DNA of 12,881 nt from UBA1822 sp963634795 (GTDB lineage Bacteria; Bacillota; Negativicutes; Veillonellales; Dialisteraceae), in assembly GCA_963634795.1 (NCBI GenBank), contig CAVHDO010000037.1, positions 1 to 12,881 of the forward strand, given 5' to 3'. This document shows positions 6,508 through 12,612 of the stretch, one piece after another. The first letter of the stretch is position 1. Every line of letters begins with the position of its first letter. A program made the translations under genes and the position numbers. The notes under the pieces are model-generated. The model had not been told where the DNA came from. It saw only the letters and a list, made by a program, of their open reading frames with translations, and did no database searches.

Positions 6508-7701
6508 TTACATTTTCTCCGCAATCTTCTCAATAATCACGTGGCCCAATTTTTCTTTGGACATGATGGAAAATTCTTCCGTTTTTCCGTCTTTGTGAAG
6601 AATGGCGGCGATGTTGGTGCTGACGTTGAAACCGGCGCCTTCGGCACTGACGTCGTTCGCGACGAGCATGTCGAGATTTTTTCTGGCAAGTTTTGCTTTT
6701 CCGTGCGCAATCACGTCATTCGTTTCCGCCGCGAAGCCAACGAGGAATTGGTTCGTTTTACGCTGTCCCAAGCCGTACAGGATATCCGGATTTTGCGTGA
6801 GATGAATTTCCAAGGAATCGTTGTCTTCTTTTTTTATTTTTTGCGTCGCCTGCGTGACGGGGCGATAATCGGAAACGGCGGCGGCCATGATGACGATGTC
6901 GGCTTCGTCGTAGCGCGCGTCCATTTCTTTTTGAAGGTCACGGGCGTCTTGGGCGTAAATCATTTTCACGCCTTCGGGGATCGAAAGTTCATGCGTACAG
7001 GAAACGAGGGTGACGTCGGCTTCTTCCATGGCGGCCGCGCGGGCAATGGCGTACCCCATTTTGCCGCTGGAACGGTTTCCGATGTAACGGACGGGATCGA
7101 TATTTTCTTTCGTGCCGCCCGCGCTGACGAGGACGCGTTTCCCTTTGAGCAGCCGTTTCCCGTACAATGCTTTTTCAAGCGCGGCCAAGATACTCTCCGT
7201 CTTCGGATAGCGGCCTTTGCCGGTCGTGTGGCAAGCGAGGTGGCCCGTCTCCGGCTCGACAATCAAATAGCCGAGGGCGGCGAGTTTCCGTAAATTTTCC
7301 TGCACGATGGGATTTTCGTACATATTCGTATTCATGGACGGCACGAGGATGACGGGCGCTTTCGTAGCCATGACGGTCGTGGAGAGCATGTCGTCGGCGA
7401 TGCCGCTTGCAATTTTTCCGATCATATTCGCCGTGGCGGGCGCGATGACGAAAACGTCCGCACGGGTGGCGAGCGCGATGTGCGCGACGTCCCAACGGGC
7501 GATGTTTCCAAACATATCGACGGCGACGTCGCGGCCGGAAAGTTCGCCGAAGGTGGTCGGCGTGACGAGTTCCGTCGCGTGGCGGGTCATGATACAGGAA
7601 ACTTCGGCGCCGTCTTGGCGCAGGAAACTGACGAGTTCGCAGGCTTTGTACGCCGCGATACCGCCGCAGATGCCGACAACGATATTTTTTCCTTCAAACA
7701 T
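6508..7701 (-). CDS. coaBC: Bifunctional phosphopantothenoylcysteine decarboxylase / phosphopantothenate-cysteine ligase
   Basis: CoaBC makes 4'-phosphopantetheine for coenzyme A: the CoaB part joins cysteine to 4'-phosphopantothenate using CTP, and the flavin (FMN)-dependent CoaC part decarboxylates the product. The 397-aa length is typical. The N-terminal CoaC domain (about 1-185) shows GGIAAYKA near 13, the catalytic His at 74 (WDVAHIALA), the PSMNTNMYENP motif at 121-131, and ACHTTGKGRYP with the catalytic Cys at 157. The C-terminal CoaB domain shows GGTKENIDPVRYIGNRSSGKMG near 195-216, with the conserved Asn at 209, AAAVSDYRP at 273-281 and KIKKE near 288. Start: GAGAGG about 8 nt upstream of the ATG. 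It follows gmk by 18 nt, so it is probably co-transcribed. The rpoZ gene that often sits between gmk and coaBC in Firmicutes is absent. Confidence 0.96.
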   Translation of the reverse strand: MFEGKNIVVGICGGIAAYKACELVSFLRQDGAEVSCIMTRHATELVTPTTFGELSGRDVAVDMFGNIARWDVAHIALATRADVFVIAPATANMIGKIASGIADDMLSTTVMATKAPVILVPSMNTNMYENPIVQENLRKLAALGYLIVEPETGHLACHTTGKGRYPKTESILAALEKALYGKRLLKGKRVLVSAGGTKENIDPVRYIGNRSSGKMGYAIARAAAMEEADVTLVSCTHELSIPEGVKMIYAQDARDLQKEMDARYDEADIVIMAAAVSDYRPVTQATQKIKKEDNDSLEIHLTQNPDILYGLGQRKTNQFLVGFAAETNDVIAHGKAKLARKNLDMLVANDVSAEGAGFNVSTNIAAILHKDGKTEEFSIMSKEKLGHVIIEKIAEKM

Positions 7702-7719
7702 GGGATGTCCTCTCTTCTC

Positions 7720-8367
7720 TCATTTGACGGGAATTTCTTTGGCGATATACTGATTGAACACGCGCTCGATTTCGTGCTCATTGCGAGACAGTTTGCATTT
7801 TTCGGCCTCGATGATGGCGCTGACTTTTTTGACGGCGTCTTCCAGGACGTCATTGACGACGATGTAGTCGTAGCGGTGGGCCAGAGCCAATTCGTTTGTA
7901 ATTTGCGCGAGGCGTTTGGCGATGACTTCTTCGGTGTCGGTGCCGCGGTCGTGAATGCGGCGGGACAGAATTTCCAAAGACGGCGGGACAATGTAGACGA
8001 AGACGCCTTTCGGATAGCGTTCTTTGACTTGCATGGCGCCCTGAATATCGATTTCGAGGAGCACGGACGCGCCTTCGGCGATTTTGTCCAGCACGTATTT
8101 TTTCGGCGTGCCGTAATAATTTTCGTACACGCAGGCGTATTCGAGAAACGCGTCTTCGGCGATGAGTTTCTCAAATTCTTCTTTCGTGCGGAAGAAATAG
8201 CTGACGCCTTCTTTTTCGCCGTTCCGGGGAGCGCGGGTCGTCATGGACGTGGAGTATTCCAAATCTTTGTAGATTTCGCGGATGGCGGCGCAAATGGTGC
8301 CTTTCCCGGCGCCGGACGGTCCGGAAATGACAAGCAGGACGCCTTCGTCTTTCGTTTCTTGTCCCAT
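7720..8367 (-). CDS. gmk: Guanylate kinase
   Basis: The enzyme phosphorylates GMP to GDP with ATP, in purine salvage and (p)ppGpp-related nucleotide balance. The P-loop GPSGAGKGT lies at residues 16-24. The GMP-binding segment STSMTTRAPRNGEKEG follows, then the lid and YGTPKKYV (near 87) and LEIDIQGA. There are two adjacent in-frame ATGs (8370 and 8367). The AGGAGG ribosome binding site ends 1 nt before the first but 4 nt before the second, so I prefer 8367 (215 aa); starting at 8370 adds one Met. The gene overlaps the remA stop (TGATG), suggesting translational coupling. The C-terminal tail (about 185-215) is a little longer than the minimal family length. Confidence 0.96.
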   Translation of the reverse strand: MGQETKDEGVLLVISGPSGAGKGTICAAIREIYKDLEYSTSMTTRAPRNGEKEGVSYFFRTKEEFEKLIAEDAFLEYACVYENYYGTPKKYVLDKIAEGASVLLEIDIQGAMQVKERYPKGVFVYIVPPSLEILSRRIHDRGTDTEEVIAKRLAQITNELALAHRYDYIVVNDVLEDAVKKVSAIIEAEKCKLSRNEHEIERVFNQYIAKEIPVK

Positions 8368-8651
8368 CATGCCTCCTCGTTTTTTATGGATGCTTTTTCA
8401 ATAATGGTATTCCGCTCCGCAAGGCGATTGGCAATCGTCTCGGGTTGCACGGCAGAGAGTAAAATTTGTCCGCTGTCCATGACGAGGACGGAGCGTGTCT
8501 TGCGCCCGAATGTCACGTCGATGAGGTCGCCCCGCTCGCGTGATTCTTGGATCATGCGCTTGATCGGCGCGGATTCGGGACTGATGATGGCCATGAGGCG
8601 AGAAGCGGCGGCCATATTTCCGAAACCGATGTTAATGAGTTGAAACGGCAT
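8367..8651 (-). CDS. remA: RemA/DUF370 family regulatory protein
   Basis: At 94 aa, this matches the RemA family throughout: FQLINIGFGNMAAASRLMAIISPESAPIKR, then DLIDVTFGRKTRSVLVMDSGQILLSAVQPETIANRL. Bacillus RemA is a DNA-binding regulator of matrix and osmoprotectant genes that forms ring-like oligomers. The Arg at 18 and basic pair at 50-51 (RK here), which fall in the DNA-binding face in Bacillus, are kept. The C-terminus adds a short charged tail (about 78-94). A strong ribosome binding site (AAAGGAGGAG) lies about 7 nt before the ATG. It is coupled to gmk downstream. Upstream is the 308-bp repeat gap, where I see no clear promoter. Its targets in this organism are unknown, and a matrix role is not implied. 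Confidence 0.92.
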   Translation of the reverse strand: MPFQLINIGFGNMAAASRLMAIISPESAPIKRMIQESRERGDLIDVTFGRKTRSVLVMDSGQILLSAVQPETIANRLAERNTIIEKASIKNEEA

Positions 8652-8703
8652 ATTAAATCTCCTCCTTTAATTTGATTTGCTTTGCGTGTCTCATCGTGCT
8701 CAA

Positions 8704-8734
8704 GACGTCAGACATCAGATGGTCAGACGTCAGA
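8704..8734. repeat. Heptamer array (GACGTCA type) near the remA start
   Basis: Units are GACGTCA-GACATCA-GATGGTCA-GACGTCA-GA: period 7 with one 8-nt unit. It is inverted relative to the array at 8884-8919, so the two could pair across about 150 nt. It lies about 53 bp upstream of remA. Confidence 0.75.
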
Positions 8735-8740
8735 TTTTAT

Positions 8741-8766
8741 CGGTGTCGCCTTCGGCGACGATTTTT
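8741..8766 (+). terminator. Hairpin with a T-run on the plus strand in the yicC-remA gap
   Basis: GTCGCC-TTC-GGCGAC (8745-8759) forms a 6-bp stem with a 3-nt loop; an outer ATC/GAT pair can extend it. Six T follow on the plus strand. On the minus strand, the direction of the flanking genes, the hairpin has no good U-tract. No plus-strand gene lies nearby, so it may instead be an attenuator, a processing site, or part of the repeat element. Confidence 0.45.
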
Positions 8767-8826
8767 TATGCGACTCCGCAGCATTTGTTTATATTAAAAT
8801 CGCGCGAAGCGCATCCGCTTTTGTCT

Positions 8827-8854
8827 AACAGCTAACAGCTAACAGCTAATAGCT
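8827..8854 (-). repeat. Heptamer array (AACAGCT, four units)
   Basis: The plus strand reads AACAGCT three times, then AATAGCT; read on the minus strand this is AGCTATT then three AGCTGTT. It abuts the conserved module at 8855-8881. On the minus strand the order is module then array, the same order as in the 6139-6288 element. Confidence 0.85.
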
Positions 8855-8942
8855 ATCTTGCGCCTGACAAAAGAGTCAATCACGGTCTGACGTCTGATGT
8901 CTGATCATCTGACGTCTCCATCCTGCCTGTCACAGAAGCTAC
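8855..8942 (-). repeat. Inverted relative of the 6139-6288 composite repeat
   Basis: On the minus strand: a degenerate head (about 8942-8920, GACAGGCAGGATGGA), an array GACGTCA-GATGATCA-GACATCA-GACGTCA (8918-8890), then a full head beginning TTGACTCTTTTGTCAGG at 8879 and ending CGCAAGAT at 8855. This matches 6211-6287 over about 75 nt in the opposite orientation. It lies 18 bp beyond the yicC stop. It fills, with the neighbouring arrays, the 308-bp gap between yicC and remA. Confidence 0.8.
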
Positions 8943-8959
8943 ACACGCACGCGACGGAT

Positions 8960-9850
8960 TTACTCCAAATTCTGTACTTGCTCGCGGATTTTTTCCAGCT
9001 CCGTCTTGAGGATAATGACGTCGTTGATGGCGTCTGTCTCCCCTGCTTTCGAGCCGAGGGTGTTCACTTCGCGATTGAGTTCTTGGAGAAGGAAATCCAG
9101 TTTCCGGCCCACTTCTCCGCCTTCTCGCAGAATATCCCGGAATTGCGCGATGTGACTTTCAAAGCGCACGATTTCTTCCGTGTAATCCGTTTTCTCCGAA
9201 TAGACGGCGACTTCTTGCAAGAGACGCGTCTCGTCAATCTCCGCATTCATGTCCGCGAGGAGCTTTTGCATCCGCTCGCGAAGCCGCGTTTCGTAGCGCG
9301 CTTGGACGCCTTCCTGCGACGCTTTCAGCCCTGCGATTTTTTCCGACAGAAAATCGAGCCGCGCCGACAAATCCTCGGCCAAATGCGCGCCTTCCTCCCG
9401 CCGCATCGCCACGAGCGCCAAGACAGCCTCCGTGACAGCCGTTTCCGCCAACGACAAAAGCGCGTCTTCGTCCGCTCCGATCTCCATGACGTCAAACACG
9501 GAGACCGGAAGAAACAGAAGATCGCGCGGTTTCAATTTCTTGATTTTCAAATGTTTGTCTGCGGCCAATTGGGCAAACGCCGACTCGTACGCCGACAAAA
9601 GCGGCCGATTGACCCGGGCCGAATAGATCCGCTTCCCCTCTTCCGGCGCAAAAGTGAGCGACAAATTCACCTTGCCCCGTCCGAGGCGCTCCTTCAAAAT
9701 GTTTCGAGCCGCCTGCTCCAAAGACGCCGAAAGATCCGTGCGGACAGACAGTTCCAGGAAACGGCTGTTCACCGATTTGATTTCCGCCGTCATCGTCCCG
9801 ACATCGCTTTTCGCCACGCCGCGACCGTAGCCCGTCATGCTGGCGATCAT
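8960..9850 (-). CDS. yicC: YicC family protein (putative endoribonuclease)
   Basis: YicC proteins (YloC in Bacillus) are endoribonucleases acting in RNA turnover; the E. coli member was linked to small-RNA decay. The 296-aa length is typical. The sequence shows the signature MTGYGRG at 5-11, VNSRFLEL at 27-34, LGRGKVNLSL near 56, the REEG..L motif near 151, a helical middle, and the C-terminal block GRKLDFLLQELNREVNTLGSKA near 248. The start at 9850 overlaps the dapF stop by four bases (ATGA), with GGGGAG about 9 nt upstream inside dapF, so translation is probably coupled. The downstream gap to remA holds heptamer repeats. Whether transcription continues into remA is unclear. The biochemical role is from the family, not from this sequence. 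Confidence 0.95.
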   Translation of the reverse strand: MIASMTGYGRGVAKSDVGTMTAEIKSVNSRFLELSVRTDLSASLEQAARNILKERLGRGKVNLSLTFAPEEGKRIYSARVNRPLLSAYESAFAQLAADKHLKIKKLKPRDLLFLPVSVFDVMEIGADEDALLSLAETAVTEAVLALVAMRREEGAHLAEDLSARLDFLSEKIAGLKASQEGVQARYETRLRERMQKLLADMNAEIDETRLLQEVAVYSEKTDYTEEIVRFESHIAQFRDILREGGEVGRKLDFLLQELNREVNTLGSKAGETDAINDVIILKTELEKIREQVQNLE

Positions 9851-10674
9851 AATGCCATCTCCCCTTCAAACACTTTCTGCGCCGGACCCGTCATGAAGAC
9901 ATGGCCGCCCTTCTCCCATTCGACCGAAAGTTCCCCGCCGTCCAGGAGAATCCGTGCTTCCTTTTCGATCCGCCCCGTCAAAACGGCGGCAACACCCGTC
10001 GCGCAAGAACCCGTCCCGCAGGCCAGCGTCACCGCGGCGCCGCGTTCCCAGACACGCATCCGAAGCGTGCGCTCGTCAATCTGTTTCACAAATTCCACAT
10101 TCACTTTTTTCGGGAAATGCGGATTCTTTTCGATGGCCGGCCCGTACGTGCAGAGCGCCTTGTCGGAAATATCGTCCGTGAAAATCACGCAATGCGGATT
10201 GCCCATGGAAACAGCCGTGAATTCAAAGGTGCGTGACAAATTCTCGACCCAGAGCGTCTCGGAGACGACCTCGCCCTCGCCGAAGCCTGCGACCGGGATG
10301 TCCGCCGCCTTCAGGACCGGCGCCCCCATATCGACGCGCACCGTCCCATCCGCCAAAATTTCCGGAATCAAAATGCCGGCGCCCGTTTCCACGGAAAATG
10401 TATTTCCGGAAACGAGCCCGAGCTCCCGCGCCCAAAGCGAAAAACAGCGGATGCCGTTTCCGCACATTTCCGCCTCGCTGCCGTCCGCATTGAAGATGCG
10501 CATTTTGAGATCCGCTTTGTCGGAAGGCAGGACAAAAATCATGCCGTCGGCGCCGATGCCGAAATGCCGGTCGCAAATCGCCTCGCAATGCGCGGTGTAC
10601 GGCGACACATCCCCGTCCGGGACGTGCACGAAAACAAAATCATTCCCACAGCCGTGCCATTTCGTAAATTTCAT
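9847..10674 (-). CDS. dapF: Diaminopimelate epimerase
   Basis: The enzyme interconverts LL- and meso-diaminopimelate, supplying lysine and the cross-linking residue of DAP-type peptidoglycan. It is cofactor-free and uses two cysteines. I place the start at 10674 (MKFTKWHGCGNDF, 275 aa), with AGGAGG 6 nt upstream. An in-frame codon 11 residues earlier would place that ribosome binding site inside the gene. Seen: the first catalytic Cys at 71 in EMCGNGIRCF, the second at 219 in ACGTGSCATGVAA, plus KMRIFNADGSEAEM at 57-70, MGNPHCVIF near 157 and ERGAAVTLACGTG at 210-222. It overlaps yicC by four bases. Its promoter overlaps that of the divergent rqcH. All key residues are present. Confidence 0.97.
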   Translation of the reverse strand: MKFTKWHGCGNDFVFVHVPDGDVSPYTAHCEAICDRHFGIGADGMIFVLPSDKADLKMRIFNADGSEAEMCGNGIRCFSLWARELGLVSGNTFSVETGAGILIPEILADGTVRVDMGAPVLKAADIPVAGFGEGEVVSETLWVENLSRTFEFTAVSMGNPHCVIFTDDISDKALCTYGPAIEKNPHFPKKVNVEFVKQIDERTLRMRVWERGAAVTLACGTGSCATGVAAVLTGRIEKEARILLDGGELSVEWEKGGHVFMTGPAQKVFEGEMAL

Positions 10675-10705
10675 TTGCCGCCTCCTGCGTAAAAAACTTT
10701 CTATC

Positions 10706-10734
10706 ATTTTAACACAGGACGCGAATTGTGATAA
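10706..10734 (-). promoter_or_regulatory. Promoter of dapF-yicC
   Basis: The minus strand has TTATCA (10734-10729), a 17-nt spacer and TAAAAT (10711-10706) with a TG extension (TGTTAAAAT). The expected start is near 10699, with a leader of about 25 nt. It overlaps the rqcH promoter almost completely. Confidence 0.7.
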
Positions 10735-10737
10735 GAT
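10709..10737 (+). promoter_or_regulatory. Promoter of rqcH
   Basis: The plus strand has TTAACA (10709-10714), a 17-nt spacer and TAAGAT (10732-10737) with a TG extension (TGATAAGAT). The expected start is near 10744, giving a leader of about 20 nt that contains AAGGAG. Both elements overlap those of the dapF promoter. Confidence 0.7.
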
Positions 10738-10763
10738 AAGAAAAACAAAAAGGAGAAAATCAT

Positions 10764-12473
10764 ATGGTCATCGACAGCCTTTTGCTCTGCGCGCTTACAA
10801 AAGAATGGCAACGCGAGCTCCTCGCGGCGCAAGTGCGGGACATTCACCAGACGGACGGGCGCGTCATCTGCTTGGAACTTTTCACGCCGGGACGCGCAGC
10901 CGAGACACTCATACTCTCGCTGCAAAATCCGCCCTGCGTCTGCCTCGCGGCGCGCGGAGAGAAACAGAAATACATCGCCGCGCAAAATTTTTGCATGACG
11001 CTCCGGAAACATTTGGACGGCGCGCGGCTTTCCGAAATCGCGCAAATTTCGCTGGATCGCATTCTCTGCCTCTCCTTCGACCGAATCGAAGCGGGCGGCG
11101 CCATCGTGACGAAAAAATTATACGTCGAGCTCATCCCGTCCGCGCCGAATCTCATTCTGACGGAAAATGAAATCATTTTGGACGTGCTCATCCGCGGCAA
11201 AAAATTGTACCGCGACCTTTCGACAGGCGGCCGTTACGAACTTCCGAAAGGAAATGAGCGCCTCGATTTCCGGCAATTCACAGAGGAGGAAACGGCGGAG
11301 ATTCTTCGCTACGGGACACAGGACGACGCAACGCTCTCCGATTTCCTTTTTGAAAAATGCAACGGCCTCTCCGCCACGCTGGTTTCCGACATCGCCCACC
11401 GCGCCGGAGTCGACAGCAAGACGCCGATGAACCGGCTGACGGAGACGAATATTTCCTCCGTCGCCCACGCGATGACGACCCTCGCGCAAGAAATAGAAAG
11501 CGCGGAAGGTCTCTGGCTCTATCCGGGCAAAAACGGCGAAATTCCTTCGCTCCTCCCCCTGCCCGGCACGGAAGGGCGGCACGTTTCTTCTGTTTCTGCC
11601 TGGCTCGCGCAGCGGATGAAGACGGACGGCGGCACGATTTCCGCCGCGGCGCAGGAGCTCCGAAAGCAAATCAAAAGCCTCCTCAAAAAAGAAGAGCGGA
11701 AACTGCGCAAAATCGAAGAGGAAATGGCCGAGACGAAATTATTGGAAACGTACAATCTCTACGGACAAATTTTGGCAATTTATTCGTATATGAAACCGAC
11801 GGGCGAGACGCTCACGATCCTCAATCCTTTCGACGAGGCGGGCGGCGAGATTACGATTCCCGTCGACCCGTCCGTTTCCGTGATTCGAAACAGCCAGCTG
11901 TATTTCAAAAAGTACAACAAAATGAAAACGCGGGCGGCGATTGGGCAGGAAAAGCAGGAAGAATGTCGGCGGCGGCTGGAATATTTGCAAAACGCGGCCT
12001 ATTTCGCTGAGGACGTGCGGGATCGGGACGCGCTGGAATCGCTTCGCGCCGAATTGCGGGAGCTGGGCGTCAATCCGCATCGGCAGCAAGCGAAGCCGGG
12101 CAAGCAAAAGAAAAACGCGCCGGAAGAGCCGGAGGCGCGCACGATGGACGGATATACCGTTTGGATTGGAAGAAACAGCCGGCAAAATGAATATCTGACG
12201 CTCCGAAAAGCGCAGAAAAATGATCTCTGGCTCCACGCCAAAGAAATCCCCGGCTCGCACGTCGTCATCGCGACCGGCGGCGCGGACGTCCCGGAGCCGG
12301 TGATAGAAAAAGCCGCCGCGCTCGCCGCCTATCACAGCAAGGGTAGGCACGACGGCAAGGTGTCCGTGGACGTGACGAAAATCCAATACGTCAAAAAAAT
12401 CCCAAACGCCCCGGCCGGTCTGGTCTCATACACGCATCACGTGACGTATGTGGTGGAGCCGAAAGGTCCGTAA
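10764..12473 (+). CDS. rqcH: RqcH/NFACT family ribosome quality control protein (Rqc2 homologue)
   Basis: RqcH binds split 50S subunits that carry a stalled nascent chain and drives C-terminal alanine tailing, marking the chain for degradation. The 569-aa length is close to that of Bacillus RqcH. Domains: NFACT-N (about 1-270), with the Asp-Arg pair at 98-99 (SLDRIL) needed for alanyl-tRNA recruitment in Bacillus; a helical, coiled-coil segment at about 290-330 and 385-435 (KLLKKEERKLRKIEEEM-like); and NFACT-R at about 461-569 (MDGYTVWIGRNSRQNEYLTL, then DLWLHAKEIPGSHVVI). Older annotations call it fibronectin-binding protein A. AAGGAG lies about 8 nt before the ATG. It is divergent from dapF with overlapping promoters. 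A degenerate heptamer array begins 4 nt after the stop, and I see no classic terminator there. Confidence 0.95.
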   Translation: MVIDSLLLCALTKEWQRELLAAQVRDIHQTDGRVICLELFTPGRAAETLILSLQNPPCVCLAARGEKQKYIAAQNFCMTLRKHLDGARLSEIAQISLDRILCLSFDRIEAGGAIVTKKLYVELIPSAPNLILTENEIILDVLIRGKKLYRDLSTGGRYELPKGNERLDFRQFTEEETAEILRYGTQDDATLSDFLFEKCNGLSATLVSDIAHRAGVDSKTPMNRLTETNISSVAHAMTTLAQEIESAEGLWLYPGKNGEIPSLLPLPGTEGRHVSSVSAWLAQRMKTDGGTISAAAQELRKQIKSLLKKEERKLRKIEEEMAETKLLETYNLYGQILAIYSYMKPTGETLTILNPFDEAGGEITIPVDPSVSVIRNSQLYFKKYNKMKTRAAIGQEKQEECRRRLEYLQNAAYFAEDVRDRDALESLRAELRELGVNPHRQQAKPGKQKKNAPEEPEARTMDGYTVWIGRNSRQNEYLTLRKAQKNDLWLHAKEIPGSHVVIATGGADVPEPVIEKAAALAAYHSKGRHDGKVSVDVTKIQYVKKIPNAPAGLVSYTHHVTYVVEPKGP

Positions 12474-12476
12474 GCT

Positions 12477-12560
12477 GTCGTCCGCTCTCCGTTGTCTGTT
12501 GTCCGTTGTCCGTTATCCGTTCACCGTTTACCGTTTACCGTTTACCGTTTCTCATTTCCC
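12477..12560 (+). repeat. Degenerate heptamer array (GTTxxCC), about 12 units, after rqcH
   Basis: The array starts 4 nt after the rqcH stop. Units in order are GTCGTCC, GCTCTCC, GTTGTCT, GTTGTCC twice, GTTATCC, GTTCACC, GTTTACC three times, GTTTCTC, ATTTCCC. The unit length stays exactly 7 for 84 bp while the sequence drifts from GTTGTCC towards GTTTACC. No protein frame fits it. Confidence 0.85.
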
Positions 12561-12584
12561 GTGAATTGTAAAGTGACTCACACT

Positions 12585-12612
12585 CGGTTATCGGTCAACG
12601 GAAAACGGATCG
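12585..12612 (-). repeat. Short inverted heptamer array facing the rqcH array
   Basis: The plus strand reads CGGTTAT-CGGTCAA-CGGAAAA-CGGATCG, which is the CCGTTxx-type unit in the opposite orientation. With the array at 12477-12560 it can form an imperfect long hairpin and may act as the rqcH 3' end. Confidence 0.6.

Noticed and set aside
10675..10707. Longer N-terminus of DapF
   Set aside because: It would begin at the predicted -10 box and place the AGGAGG site inside the gene; MKFTKWHGCGNDF is the family's usual start.
8897..11170. Very long open plus-strand frame (757 codons) opposite yicC and dapF
   Set aside because: It is antisense to two clearly identified genes, spans their junction and the rqcH start, and reads as Arg/Ser/Phe-rich low-quality protein, typical of the complement of GC-rich codons.
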